A stretch of 64,000 nt of DNA. It comes from Dendrolimus kikuchii. Its lineage: Eukaryota; Arthropoda; Insecta; Lepidoptera; Lasiocampidae. The number at the start of each line of letters is the position of its first letter. Within the stretch, counting starts at the first letter, position 1. The notes beneath the pieces were generated by a model, which did not search any database, was not told the origin of the DNA, and saw nothing but the letters and a program-made list of their open reading frames with translations. A program made the position numbers and the translations under genes. Below, piece after piece: positions 11,005 to 23,280 of the stretch. The stretch is from NCBI GenBank assembly GCA_019925095.2, contig CM034414.1, positions 4,504,001 to 4,568,000 on the forward strand. Reading direction: 5' to 3'.

Positions 11005-12320
11005 CATCTAAGGTTCCTAAATCTTGTTGGGTTCAGCATTTTGTAAGATTATAAAAAGTATCTCAGTTGATTTCTGCCAACTGCCCTATTTTATAGCGCC
11101 ATATAGACTACACCTTCCTATAAATGTTATCCACATAAGGAACGTGCCCTTACTACGTGACCCGTTCAGGGGGAAGAACGTTTTCAAAACACCACGCTTG
11201 TTCACAAGGGGCGGGGGTGGCGGCTTAGGTTTTTGTCACTTTATCCTCTCCGAAAATCTCGCGCTCGTGCAGCGGTTAAACGGCTAAGGAGCCAATTTTT
11301 TTTTAACTTTCTGTTTGGAGAAAATGATTTTAAAACCATATTTATAAATTTGATACGTGAAAACTAAAGGGGCATATACGAAGGTTGGTAAAAAATGGGT
11401 CACGCAGTTTAGTTGCGTTCCCTAAACGCAGTAATTTCTGAGAAAAATGACTGATATACGTCATGAAACAAAAAACGGTCATAAAAAAAACAGAACGGAT
11501 CCGTTTTTTTTACTATGGATTCTAGTAATAATTTATTACTGAAACCATCCGTGACACTTTCCTTTGTTTGCTACATGTAAAACGATCTAAATACCATCTT
11601 TGCCTAATAAAAAATACCATTGCAAAATTTCATGAGAATCAGTTCATTTATAAAAACAAATACCGACAAACAAACCCTCGCATTTGCAATAGAAAACTTA
11701 AATGATATTAAAAAGTATAAAAAGTAGAATGACACTTCAACATAGAATAATAAGTATTTAAAACTAGCAAAAAAAGGTTGTCAAACGAAACCAAGTCACT
11801 GTAGGTGAAAGCAAGCGACTGTATTATCTTAGTCGCATACTGGGTAAAAAAAAACCACTTACCTTCCAAAATATAGATTAAAAAACTACGCACAGGTATA
11901 AAAAAAACACTGTAAATAGGACTGTTGTAAACGTGTAAATCCTAAAACTATACAATATATACACTCAAGTCTTTAACTGTATAGTACTTCACACGACCGG
12001 TTGTAAAAGTGATTTCCTATTCAAATTCCTTTAGAAAACTTAATAAAATACACTTAATATTTGTATTTTTAGTGTTATTTATAATGGTTTGATATGTAAA
12101 TACTGTTTTTGTAATTAATTTAAGGTTTAAAAAGTAGTTTAACGACAGAACAACGCCACATGCGCTCGCGCACGCCCCTCTTTGTGAACTAACAGTTGAA
12201 TAAAGTGATGGTTGGTTAACGTATGGGTTGTCAACTTTTGGATTAAATATTCCGGAAATGTAATAGAAATTTCATAAAGAATGATTAAGAAATGTCAAAA
12301 TGAGTTAAAACCTGTTTTAT
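11005..12320. other. No gene identified
   Basis: No supportable gene. A GC-richer block near 11130-11290 looks unlike the surrounding AT-rich DNA and may be a repeat fragment that I cannot name. Confidence 0.35.
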
Positions 12321-12321
12321 A

Positions 12322-12987
12322 TTGATCCAGCTACTGACTTGGGGAGTCGATCGACTTCAATATATTCTATCGGGAATATTGAAGTCAGTCAGACTTGGTA
12401 GCGCTGTACTGATTTCAAATCAATTTACACGATGCTAGTATAAAATCAGCACTGGCTTCATTAGCATTTACTAGATTTTTATACCAAAGACTTTATGGTG
12501 TTTACCCATTTTATCCCTTGATGTACACCGTCTTGCTTGTCTTAGGCATGGTTAGGTATAACAATTTGGCACCCAGACGAAAGTTTGCATTGGTCTCCTA
12601 GTTATTTAAATTGTTAGGAGGTAAATTGTTTAACTCAGGTGTATTGGATGAAATCCAATTGCACATTCAAGCGAATTTTGTGATGAGACGTAGGCAGCCA
12701 CCAATGTTTGTAATACCAAACGGCAGAACCAACTTGTTCAATTAAGGCGCCGATGACACAGGCCTTGCAAACATTGAACAAGATATGTCAACAAATTGAC
12801 ATTTTTATCTGTACTGTGACTGAACTCACAAGAACTGCATACTATATTATGTGTTATGACGATTGAATATATATATATACATATAATGTATTATGTGTAC
12901 CACGCTATCGTATTGGTGACAACTATAATGATAGCGAAGTTTGTAAGTTAATATATAATTAAAATTTGAAGTCAGTAGCTGGATCAA
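12322..12987. mobile_element. DNA element with 19-bp terminal inverted repeats
   Basis: TTGATCCAGCTACTGACTT at 12322-12340 is matched perfectly in reverse complement by 12969-12987. The 666-bp interior has no coding potential. Near the left end a further inverted repeat (ACTTCAATA / TATTGAAGT, about 12353-12384) extends the terminal structure. I see no convincing target-site duplication. It is probably a non-autonomous DNA transposon of undetermined superfamily. Confidence 0.6.
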
Positions 12988-12989
12988 TG

Positions 12990-14735
12990 TATGTCAGGTT
13001 TTTTTTAATTAATATTTTTATATGATAAGTTGGCAAACCTTAGTGGCTAACGCAATTGCGTTTTTTACCAATGACGTTGGTTCTGATCCTTAGGAAGCAT
13101 GCACCGTTTCAATAACTTTTTGTTTAAGGCGAAAATTTGCCTATTTTCCCCTTAAACAGAAAGTTATCGAAAAATTATTACAATTATGGTTAAAATAATT
13201 AGTAAATTTAGGATCTTTTGCCTCGTTGCTGTACAGAGTTCAAGCCAGCTCCAACAAATCCTAAAAGTCCTAACTGACAAGCTTGACGTGCTGGTATTCA
13301 ATTGTTGTACATTTGTAAAAAAAACTTGATAGGTTCTACTAACACTATTTTTTAAAGTATTTTATTTAATTTTACTAACCAAATGTGAATTGTAATTATT
13401 GGAAATAAATGATTATTATTATAAAAGTATTTTTTTATGTCGTTTGTGTTGAAAAAGGTTTTTTATTGTTAGTAGTTTTTGTGCATTAAACTATCACAAT
13501 TAATACAGTGAGTTTACAGAAACATCGCAGTACTACAACGACTTTAAATTAAGAAAATGAAACAATTAGCTCATTTTATAAAGATTTCGCACTGGTAACG
13601 AATATTAGAAAATCTTTGAAAAAAAGATTGAGCTCTTAGTTCGAAATTTTATATTGAAGTAATTAATAAGATTTTTATACAATAGAATATTTTTTTCTAT
13701 TATATTACCGATAAGGTTTTATTTTAACAGTTTGGACACAGAACCCTTTAGGGCTTTTTAAACAGTCTATCTAAAACATGCATTCATTGTCGCTACAACC
13801 TATCTATCATTTACCCATACTTCTGGCAAAATTTCTAATATAGCAACACTGTTGTTGAAGCATCGAGCGAGGTTGTTAAATGTTACCTACTGCCTGTGTC
13901 TTTTAATACCCTGTTTTTATGTTAAAATCAGTTTGCTCTTAATTTTTTTGTGCTTTATTTTTATAGATGATATTCTTTGGTACAAAATATCGCATATACT
14001 TAAAACATTTTGTTTTATTTGACGAATATAAGTTACAGTATAGGTTATTTGCAACTCAATGTGTATATTGGTTGCAGTATAGTATGGTTGAAAACCAAAC
14101 TGAGACAATTTGCAGTCTATTAGTTACTGTGCGAAACTAGCGAGTTAAGTATGTAGGTATAATTGTTTAGACAGGAGTTAGCCAGTTAAGTAACAAGTTG
14201 TCGATTAAGTAGATATCCGTCTGAACAACGATAAGCACTTATTCTTAAGTTAACTACTTAACTAACGCAAATGTAGGTATATTTTTAGGCTTCTGGTGAT
14301 GGCTTTATTAATTATGTTTAATAACTTTTAATTTGTTGTTATATGGTGTAAATACTGGTAAAAATGTGTTGTAGATAGTAAAGAAGATATCCTAGACAAA
14401 TTATGTTATTACATATTTATTAAGAAAGAAAAGAAAGAAAGAAAGAAATAATTTATTTGCTAGGAAAGCGACAGTACAAGGATGCAGAAATATTTAAACA
14501 TACATTTTTTTATGATAAAATTCAATATATTGTACACCGCATTTCCTACAAATGAGGTCGGCAACTCAGCTTTATGCTGTGTTGGAGTTTCCTCCAGCAC
14601 AGCGCTGATTTTCAGTGCCGACCCCGCCTCATTCATTTATATATATTAGACCCAATCACCACTATTATTATTAAACTAAGGTATTACACACTAATACTGT
14701 AAGTAAAGCTTAATTAGTTATATTGTATTCCGGCT
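12990..14735. other. No gene; minor hairpins
   Basis: No gene is seen. 13112-13129 and 13151-13168 form an 18-bp inverted repeat with one mismatch. A GAAA microsatellite lies near 14425-14448. An imperfect inverted repeat built on AATGAGG-TCGGCA and TGCCGACC-CCTCATT spans about 14549-14634. Confidence 0.45.
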
Positions 14736-14736
14736 A

Positions 14737-14823
14737 AAATTATTCATAGAGAGTTAAGTAAGTTTGAACGCTTCTTTATGGTTCATACAGAGGCGTTCAA
14801 ACTTTAACTGTCTATGAATAAGA
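14737..14823. repeat. Short hairpin element
   Basis: TTATTCATAGAGAGTTAAGT with GTTTGAACGC on the left pairs with GCGTTCAAACTTTAACTGTC and TATGAATAA on the right. The result is a ~35-bp imperfect stem around a ~15-nt loop. It resembles a minimal MITE or a miRNA-like foldback. Confidence 0.65.
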
Positions 14824-14824
14824 C

Positions 14825-15650
14825 CGTGTAAGTAGAATACTGAGCGTAGGTCACAGTCTTCCGAAATTTTCCGGTGCCCAGAAATATAATATAATTTATT
14901 TTGAAATTACGGACACAGATTATGACTTTACTAGTATGCAGAAGATAGATCTATCTATGCGTCAGTCCGTCTCGCGAGTGGCCATATTTTAATTACTAAC
15001 CTCGTGAATCATTCTTGGGATAAAATGGTATTATTTATGATAGTGTCTTTGTTGCTTTATCGTAAAGTGACCGCTAGAAATAGGTTAAATTACCCTAAAG
15101 TCTCTAAAACATAATATTATATGACTAAAACTACTAAACATTATAGGACTGTACTTAGTTGATAAATAAAAATCGAGGAAGAGCGTGTTGTTCCAGGCAC
15201 AATGGAGGGTTCCGTGGAGTTTGCAAACGTTCACTCTTTCGCTATTTGATTACGAAACCATGAAATGATAAAAAAAATCTAGCAAAATGAACCGGCTTCA
15301 AAAAATCATAAAATAAATAAATACTACAACACCTTGAAGTCGCTGGCAAGCGAAACATAAACATTACTATATCCTTCAAAATGAGATGTTGTAGAAAATA
15401 TTCAATCTTTACTATTTAGCATCTTTCTAGTTACTCTGGAAGTCAGTTTCCTTTTCGTCGATTTTTTTTTCATTTTTAAGCTACGTATATATTATCCAAT
15501 AACAATAAAACTATTATGAAGCTGTACTGAACCCAACGCAAAACGAATGATCAAATTCGGTTCAGAAGGAAATAAGTTATTCTTTAGTCTGATTTTAATT
15601 AATTTTCTGCTATATCTTCGGAACCCAAAGACTAATAGCAATATAGAGGT
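14825..15650. other. No gene identified
   Basis: AT-rich sequence without a supportable exon, known repeat or strong symmetry. Confidence 0.4.
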
Positions 15651-15654
15651 TTTG

Positions 15655-15922
15655 GCGAGAACTGAAAGGGGACTTTGTGCTGTGCTGTTTTATTTTCTAA
15701 AAATGTGTATAATTACTTTAAAATGAACAATAGTTGTAGGATATTGATAGTTTTTGAGTAGTAATTATGTGTTTTTGTGAGAAATGTGAACTGTATAGTC
15801 AAATGTGGCCTTTCGAGTTTTCACAAGAACTCCGTTGAATGGTGTGGATTGTAGCCTACAATACAACTGCGCCTGGCTTAAAGGCCTAGTTGCCAAGCCT
15901 TAAACATTTAAAAAAAAAATAC
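15655..15922 (+). repeat. R4 retroposon, sense, with A-tail
   Basis: It spans GAGGTTTTGGCGAGAACTG to GGCTTAAAGGCCTAGTTGCC and AAGCC, then an A-rich tail ending at about 15921. CAATATA occurs both just before the start (15649-15655) and just after the tail, and may be a short target-site duplication. Confidence 0.75.
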
Positions 15923-16213
15923 CAATATATTATATGTGACAGTTTTGGATTTTTACTGAATCAAACGTAAATAGAATCTAAATCGATTCAGAAACCACAA
16001 CTTATGGCTGAACATAAATAAATAAAAAAACACGACGAACTGAGAGCCTCCTCCTTTTCTTCAGGCTATTCTACCTAATAGTTAAAAAGTCACAGGGGGA
16101 TATTTTTGAAAATTTTAAAAGAATACATTTTAAAACTTAAAAACTCAAAGTTCCTTTTTAGACCAGGGCAGATCATTTTTGAAACAAAAAAAAATTATAG
16201 TAGGATAAAACTT

Positions 16214-17232
16214 ATTGGAAAAGGAAGAGAATAAAACAAAAATGAAATGAAAAATAATTTACGGGCGATTTGAGGTCGGGAAGTGGAAGGGGGGGGGGGG
16301 TGAGTTTTAAGGGTGAAGAACAATTTATCTTGATTTCCGGCAAAACTACAAGTCCTATGGAAAAAAGTTAAATGTCAAAGTTGTAGGTAATAAAAAGATC
16401 TACAACTTTTGTATTTACACTTTTTTCACATAACCTCAAAATTGATGTGAAAATTGAAATAACCAAGTTCTTGGTTTTTTATTTTTATCTTCTACAACAA
16501 TATTTTTTTTATGAAATTTGGTGAAAACTTACCTTTTTATGTCCCAAACACACTATAAATTTTTTGATTTAAAATATTTATTTTTTCACCTTATTTTGAC
16601 TTAATATCGAAAAATCACCCCAATATTCAATCGAAAATTCTCGCGTCAAAATATCAGCTTTAAAAAAAAAGTAGGTGGGCTTTTTGTTCGTCGAAATCTC
16701 TACTTTCTGATGGTGTAAAAAAAATATACATGACTACTCGGAAAATGCAAAGAAACAACAGGTAGGCCCAAACCCTCCTAGCCACTTCTCTATGAATTCC
16801 CGTAGGTCACTCAGGTATATAAGTTATCTTTAAATATCAATGGTTTTTCGATATTAAGTCAAAATAAGGTGAAAAAATAAATATTTTCAATCAAAAAAAT
16901 TACAGTGAGTTTGGAATATAAAAAGGTATGTTTTCACCAAATTTTGTGATTTTTTTTGTAGAAGAAAAATAAAAAAACCAAAAACTTGGTTATTTGAATT
17001 TTTCACATAAATTTTGAGGTTATGTGAAAAAAGTGTAAATACAAAAGTTGTAGATCTTTTTATTACCTACAAGTTTGCCATTTAACTTTTTCCATAGGAC
17101 TTATAGTTTTGCCGGAAATCGAGATAAACCGTTGTTTACCCTTAAAAATTCACCCCCTACCACTTCCCGACCTCAGATCGCCCGTAAATTATTTTTCCTT
17201 CAATTTTTGTTATATTCTCTTCCTTTTCCAAT
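16214..17232. mobile_element. Foldback element with ~400-bp inverted arms
   Basis: The left arm (16214-16618) is reverse-complementary with scattered mismatches and indels to the right arm (16842-17232). ATTGGAAAAGGAAGAGAAT pairs with the right-hand end. ACGGGCGAT, CTACAACTTTTGTATTTACA and TTTTTCACCTTATTTTGACT also recur in reverse complement, in order. About 220 bp of unrelated DNA forms the loop. The left arm holds an 11-base G run at about 16291-16301. No ORF is present. This is a long-TIR foldback/MITE type structure or a palindromic duplication. Confidence 0.75.
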
Positions 17233-17504
17233 GGGTTAAATAGTATTGTAAAAACTCGAAATTAAAATTGCGTCTACTGTGAAAGTTACCGGAACTAATA
17301 TGGATAGTTAGTATACGACCAACATCAAAATCGCGTCAAATCACAGATGACCTAAAAAAGGGAGACAGAGAGCCATATTATGGTCAGTAATTTTCGTTGC
17401 GTTTACACTTTTTTCCGTCTAGCTCCCATCCGGCGAATGTGTGAAGTAACGTACGATAAGAAACTTCCTTCCAAAATCATTTTTTACACTCCTTATTTAT
17501 ACTA

Positions 17505-17671
17505 TCCGTGTAGGACTGGAGAAAGAATAATAACCATAAGCAGTTCGCCATGGCGCCTCCACGCAAATCGTCACGATGGAGTGCCCCTGGGAACAAGGCA
17601 CTCCACGTCCCTGGGTGCGTTTTGCCGGGGACGATCCTTAACCCCAATTCTGCTATTGCAATCCCGTCTCG
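17505..17671 (+). repeat. R2 module, first copy
   Basis: A 167-bp block from ATCCGTGTAGGACTGGAGAA to CCCGTCTCG, repeated nearly identically at 18001-18167. Its first ~25 bases closely resemble the 5' end of R1 (ATCCGTGCAGGAACGGAGAA), so the two modules share a terminal motif. It directly abuts an R1 copy. Confidence 0.7.
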
Positions 17672-17990
17672 TTTTTATCCGTGCAGGAACGGAGAAAGAA
17701 TACAATTTCCTGCGGCCGGGCGGCCTGTCGTAAGAGGCGACTAAACAACCCACAGCCAAGTGGTAGGACATTTGCTCGACTGGATGGCTACCACCCCTGG
17801 CCTAAAGTATGTCGCCATAACAACCTTGAGTTGTGTTCCGGCATTAGTGACCAGGTTCCAGTTTCCTTTAAGAGAGCAGCAGCGCATTTGTAGCAACTTT
17901 GCTCTTGCAAATGTCCATAGGCGATGATAACCGCTTTCCATCAAGTGGGCCGTCTGCCTGTATGCTGATCTCCTGCAATAAAAAAAAAAC
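17672..17990 (+). repeat. R1 retroposon, full length, sense
   Basis: This is the best reference copy in the window: it starts at TTTTTATCCGTGCAGGAACG and ends at GATCTCCTGCAATAAAAAAA. AATAAA lies directly at the A-tail. It is sandwiched between two R2 modules. Confidence 0.85.
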
Positions 17991-18000
17991 AAAAAATACT

Positions 18001-18167
18001 ATCCGTGTAGGACTGGAGAAAGAATAATAATCATAAACAGTTCGCCATGGCGCCTCCACGCCAATCGTCATGATGGAGTGCCCCTGGGAACAAGGCACTC
18101 CACGTCCCTGGGTGCGGTTTGCCGGGGTCGATCCTTAACCCCAATTCTGCTATTGTAATCTCGTCTC
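18001..18167 (+). repeat. R2 module, second copy
   Basis: Nearly identical to 17505-17671 over its whole length. After GTCTC it continues with AAAACTAAATTGG instead of R1, so the two copies diverge sharply at that point. Confidence 0.7.
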
Positions 18168-18652
18168 AAAACTAAATTGGCCGACACTATCGCCCCAATG
18201 GTGTGCCCGTGGCACGCCACTCTATCTTCATAAATATTTATACGCAAAAACTTGCGAGGCCATTTCTGCAAATGGTAATAGGTAACAATATTATTCTGTC
18301 GCTACGATATTGAAGAAGATATTGTGGATTAAGTAGAATACGAATTTTTGACATTAGGTATCGCAATGGCATCGTGCTTTGAATATTTTCACAACGCCAA
18401 GATATTGAATAGCAGAATCGGACCTCTGGTCCCGCTAAGTAATTGGAAGGAAGTGAGTCCGGGTGAAGATGCGAAGGCCGGGAGAAGGCCAAGGGACGTG
18501 GAAGAAGAAGCAAGGGAAGACTAACTTACCTCGCCACCAGTCCACCGCCAAATTACACTCATCCCCCGGGGGTTCACACACTCACTAGGATTTGCTAAGA
18601 AGAATTAAAGTTATTTAAATATAATAATATCAACTATCATTCACTATGGCTA

Positions 18653-18906
18653 CGTTCCATTAGAGACTCCCAACGACCACGTTCACGACCGTGATTTTTC
18701 CCGTTCCACTTGCTTGCCGGCGTTACAATCGTCAACCCAAGTGGAACGGTTATTCGACCCACCTCTTGACATGGGTCGTTGTGAGCGTTGTGTGATCGAC
18801 AATGATGACGTCTTTAGTGACTTTTCGCCACGACCACAACGACCGCAGTCGCCTTGTGGAACGGCTAACAGAGTCTTTTGGGCGTTGTGAGCTACTAAAT
18901 GGAACG
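18653..18906 (-). mobile_element. R5 MITE, copy A (reverse)
   Basis: A ~254-bp element bounded by CGTTCCATTAG and CTAAATGGAACG, present in the opposite orientation at 22444-22692 and 47089-47341. The interior is packed with short inverted motifs (CGTTCCACTTG / CAAGTGGAACG; GTCGTTGTGAGCG / CGCTCACAACGAC). No ORF has a plausible protein product. Confidence 0.75.
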
Positions 18907-19364
18907 CGTTGTATATACTGCGGTGACAGCACTGACAGAAGATGAATGTTTGTCTTGTTTTGCGCATTCTTTATTTGAAAGTTTATTCTTTTCTTGATGG
19001 CGAGGATGGGGAGGGAGAATTCATAACGAGGTGTTCCTCGGCGCAACCAGTGAGCGTACGTGAGCCTTCGACCCACGAAACCCCAAAAACTATGCCAAGC
19101 CTTATCAAGAACGTGTGAATTGAACATTATTCTCAAGTACTGTTGTTGTATTGTTACCTTATTTCATTACGAGACGATAACCATTGTTGTTCGTGGCTTA
19201 TCACGATTTCTTTATTAATTCAAGTAGCTGTTTCCAGCAGTTAGGTGTTAATGAGAATAATTTTAAATCTGCGTCAGTCCTCAACTTTTACAATTTAAAT
19301 CAATTATTGATCTGAAAATGTTACTATATACAAACTAAAATAAAACTAACATATACAACTTCTA

Positions 19365-19550
19365 GGAACTTCTCGCCGAGGTTTTCCTCTGCTCTACCAC
19401 ATGGGGTCGTTTAAGAAGGGCATTATAAAATTTCTTAGATACTGGCAACGCGTTGGTAACGCCCCTGATGTTGCAAACGTACATCCATAGGCGACGGTAA
19501 CCACATTCCTGGGCCGTCCGTCTGTTTGCCTGCTTCAGGCAATAAAAAAA
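19365..19550 (+). repeat. R3 retroposon, sense
   Basis: It runs from CTTCTCGCCGAGG through AAGGGCATTATAAAATTTCT and GCAACGCGTTGGTAACGCC, into the tail ATCCATAGGCGACGGTAACC and CAGGCAATAAAAAAAAAG. The body differs from R1, but the last ~70 bp are the same module. Confidence 0.7.
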
Positions 19551-19734
19551 AAGAAAAACAAAATCACCTAACAAATACATACTCTAAACGGTCTTATTAA
19601 TATTGGGTTAGAGTAAGTTTGTAGGCTTCTTTAAGGCTCTTAACCAAGACCATAAAAGTGTAAACTAAAATGTTAGTCGGGCTGGAACGATTTTAGTTTA
19701 GTTTTTGTTAGTTATACTGTACTAGCGGTCTCGG

Positions 19735-20090
19735 CAGACGTTGTCCTGCCCTGAAACTATAAAAATCTAGAATCCGATTTCAGCGTCATCTACCGAGTCT
19801 AATTGTGAATCTAAATCACCCCGAGACCCACTCAACCACACACAAAATTTCATCAAAATCGTAGAACCCGATTCCAGCGCCAAGTATTTTGTTTAGATTG
19901 ATGGGTTACATTATTGAAGTTTGAGTAGGTATCTCTTAGTTTTATATAGCCTATATCAGGGATAAGCCTAGCATTCGAATGGTGAAAGAATTTTCGAAAT
20001 CGGTCCAGTAGTTTTTGAGTTTATTTGTTACAAACATACAAAAATACGAATCTTTCCTCTTTGTATGTATTAGTATAGATTAATGAAGAA
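19735..20090 (+). repeat. Decayed dispersed retroposon (R6)
   Basis: It carries CGGCAGACGTTGTCCTGCCC, a GATTTCAGCGTCATCTACCG segment, a GAAATCGGTCCAGTAGTTTT segment and the end TATGTATTAGTATAGAT. The first segments recur in reverse complement at 25150-25350. The family is dispersed and decayed; class uncertain. Confidence 0.55.
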
Positions 20091-20925
20091 AGAAAAATAT
20101 GTTTTTATTCATTTTATTTATTTGGACAAAAAAAAACAGTATTGTGCAGAATTTATTATTATGAATCTTATACATAAGTAGTTTTTATTGATACAACACC
20201 AACATCATTTGCCGCATATTCAATAATTGAAAATATTGATACGATCTAGGTGCCGACAAAGATAAATTCACACCTGCAGCCCTGTAGAAACACATTTTAT
20301 TACCTTTTCCGCATTTGGACTTCTTTTGTTTACTTTGTGTTTAAAAATTGTGATTAGAAAAACAACCCATTGTGTATTGTAATCTTTTATGGCAGTCATT
20401 AGCCAGGTGTGATTCTAGGAAATTCGGTTCACGCGGTCGAGCAGACATATTGCATCCGTGCAGTAAAAAGCAATGCCTCGATTGATGGACGAGGCAGTCG
20501 AGCGATAATCACAAGCGAAGCAAGACGTGTGTACATTCGGTAATCTATTTAGTGACGGACTTTGCGCGTGTTATTGAATTGTGCATTACATTTTGGGCTG
20601 GTTGTGTTCAGTTATATTTGTACCTGTGTTATACGTGTTTGTATAGTTCTAAAAAACTCTATAATAATTCCAACCGCATTTTAATTCGATTCCCGTAACT
20701 CGTAACAATATACTAGCTACCGTAAGTAAAAACAAAAGAGAGAGAAAAAATTTGGTATACAATAACCTTTATAATCAAAGACAGTAACTAAAAAGAAGAA
20801 AGAAGAAGAAAGGGAGACCTCACCAGAACGCAGAACCGGAGCCAAGATAACTATTACTATACTATATACTATTAATGACATACATGGACAGCAGATTACA
20901 ATTTAAGGTCATCTAGCACACACAC
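20090..20925. other. No gene; possible promoter-like sequence
   Basis: No coding exon is seen. About 20400-20660 is less AT-rich than its surroundings and contains GTTCAGTTATA, which matches an arthropod TCAGT initiator (20608-20612). I found no supporting start codon or linked exon, so this is only a weak hint of a 5' end. Confidence 0.2.
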
Positions 20926-21232
20926 TTTATCCGTGCAGGAACGGATTTCCCGCGGTCGGGCGGCCTGTCGTAAGAGGCGACTTAACAAATAACCAACAGC
21001 CAGGTGGTAGGGCATTTGCCCGACTGGATGGCTACCACCCCTGGTCTAAAGTATATCGCCATAACAACCTTGAGTTGTGTTCCAGCATCAGTAACCAGGT
21101 TCCAGTCTCCCTTAAGAGAGCAGCAGCGCATTTGTAGCAACTTTGGAGTTGCAAATGTCCATAGGCGATGGTAACCGCTTTCCATGAAGTGGACCGTCTG
21201 CATGTCTGCTGATCTCCTGCAATAAAAAAAAA
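20926..21232 (+). repeat. R1 retroposon, sense
   Basis: A near full-length copy ending in CTCCTGCAATAAAAAAAAA. About 20 bases between CAGGAACGGA and the TTTCCCGCGG block are deleted relative to the 17672-17990 copy. Confidence 0.8.
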
Positions 21233-21689
21233 CACATTGTTGCCTACTGTTACTTAATGCGTAATCATACCTGAGGGAATTTTAAATATGGCAAAGGATT
21301 TATCATTTCTTATGTCAGTGGGCAGAGTTCCAAAGGAAGACAGCCTCCGTAACGAAGGAGTTGGAATAAAATGTTGAAAAGTGTGCAGGTGCCTTCAAAA
21401 GGAGATTATTAGTGGAGCACAAATTGAGGGTATGTGACGTCTAAGGAAGTTGAAACAAAAATAAAATGCGATATGGTAAGTGTAGAAGATGAGCATAGCG
21501 ATAGCTTTTTGCGATATTCAGTGTGGTTTTATACTGTGGTTTTATGTGGGTTACGACTGAGATGGTATGTATGATTTCTCTTCTGACTCCAATTAGGACG
21601 TGTCGGGCAGATGGAGACAAAATCAAAATAAAAAGTTAAATTATATACTGTCTTTAATTTACTTTGTACAACTCAACTCGAAAGGTGAC

Positions 21690-22022
21690 TTATTTATTTT
21701 TTATTTTATTTAAGTTTATGGCTTGGCAGCTAGGCCTTTAAGCCAGATCTTAGTTTACAATATAGTTTCTTCATTTTCTTAAGCCTATGTGTAGCACAGC
21801 TGAACTGTAGGTAATCAGCTACTGCCATTCAACGGAGTTCTTGTGACAACTCAAAAGGCCACATTTGACTATACAGTTCACTTTTTCTCACAAAACATAT
21901 AATTATTACTCACAAACTATCGATATCCTACAACTATTGTTCATTTTAGAGTAATTTTACACATTTTTAGAAAATAAAACTGCACAGCACAACATCTTCT
22001 TTCAGTTCCCGCCAAAAACTCC
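21690..22022 (-). repeat. R4 retroposon, antisense, full length
   Basis: Read on the minus strand it starts at GGAGTTTTTGGCGGGAACTG and ends at TTAAAGGCCTAGCTGCCAAG and CC, followed by AT-rich tail sequence (TTTATTT as written here). It includes the CCTATGTGTAGCACAGCTGA region (written on plus) that truncated copies lack. Confidence 0.8.
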
Positions 22023-22443
22023 TCGAAAGGTGACGTGGGGAAACTGACGATAGTGCTGCGAATATCCACACATTACAATTTTTGCTGAATTGCAATTTTC
22101 GCATGTCGTCACATTCAGAAACGTGATCATATTTTTTTTTATACCTACCAAATATGAATCTTGTACAAATATTTTGAAGATGCTCAAGTTTAATAATTTG
22201 CTCTTGAGTGATATTAAAATAGTAGACCTCAGCAAAGTCAAAGATGGTGAGCCAAATTCGCAGTTCTAGTGACAGTCGGAAGGAAATTTTTTAGACTCCT
22301 AAACGATACACTGATACACAGGTGCAAAAATTTAATTGTACTAGTGGTCAAAATTCGACCATAATTAATTTAAATTATAAGTTTGATCTTTATTAAGGTT
22401 CTGTTGTCAAAGATTACTAGAGAGACTATTACTTCTATCAGGG

Positions 22444-22692
22444 CGTTTCATTAGTAGCTCACAACGCCCATAATGCTCTGTTAGCCGTTCCACTAGGCGA
22501 CCGCGGTCGTTGTGGTCGTCGCGAAAGCGTCATTAATGACGTATTTTCGATCACACAACGCTCACAACGACCCACGTCTTGACGTGAGTCGAATAGCTGT
22601 TCCACTTGGGTATACGATTGTAATGCCGGCAAACAAGTGGAACGGGAAAAATCACGGTCGTGAACGTGGTAGTTGTGAGTCCCTAATGGAAC
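22444..22692 (+). mobile_element. R5 MITE, copy B
   Basis: The ends CGTTTCATTAG and CTAATGGAACA match the R5 ends. The interior contains GACCGCGGTC, GTCGTTGTGGTCGTCGCG, CGCTCACAACGAC, GTTCCACTTGGG and CAAGTGGAACGGG in the same order as copy C at 47089-47341. Confidence 0.75.
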
Positions 22693-22694
22693 AT

Positions 22695-23280
22695 AGCCTA
22701 TAATCACAAATTTCGCCAAGGCTACACTGTTAATTTGACTTTAGCAATAAACAAAAGAGTATATATGCGTGTTTGTGTCAAATGCATGATAGTGTGTGTA
22801 ATGTTTTTTTTTTATTGATTTAATGTATTTTTTTCATAATTTAAAAGAATATTCTGCACTCGTCTATATAAACTATAAGTGTGCGAAATTTCATACTCCT
22901 CCGTCCGCGCAATTTTCGTCAAAAGTCTTTGCTTCACGTCTTAATATAATGATGACAATAAAGCTTATTTTTCCTTTTTAATAATGTAGAACAATGAGTT
23001 TCTAAATATTATAAAGTCATATCCTGCAATACATGATTTGACGGCTGTCTAATTTACAAAGCGTCAGTATTTATGTATTTACTTTACAGTGGTTTAGTAA
23101 ACATTTTGTTTTATTTTCAATTTCTTGATACATATGGCGCATTGGTAAATATTGCTCTCGTTGTAATTTTTATTGGCTTATCTATACATATAATAAAATT
23201 GTAGAGGTCGAATTTCTATACAATGAAAAAAAATGCTAAAAACCAAGTCAAGAGGATGTAAGAAGTAAAATAGAACTGAA
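22695..23280. other. No gene identified
   Basis: AT-rich sequence with no supportable exon, RNA gene or repeat that I can name. Confidence 0.4.

Noticed and set aside
17380..17733. 117-codon frame with mixed composition
   Set aside because: It crosses unrelated DNA, an R2 module and the start of an R1 copy; no splice or start context.
20400..20660. Promoter and 5' exon of the zinc-finger gene
   Set aside because: Only a TCAGT initiator-like motif and a base-composition change support it; no start codon or donor could be tied to the exon at 25398.
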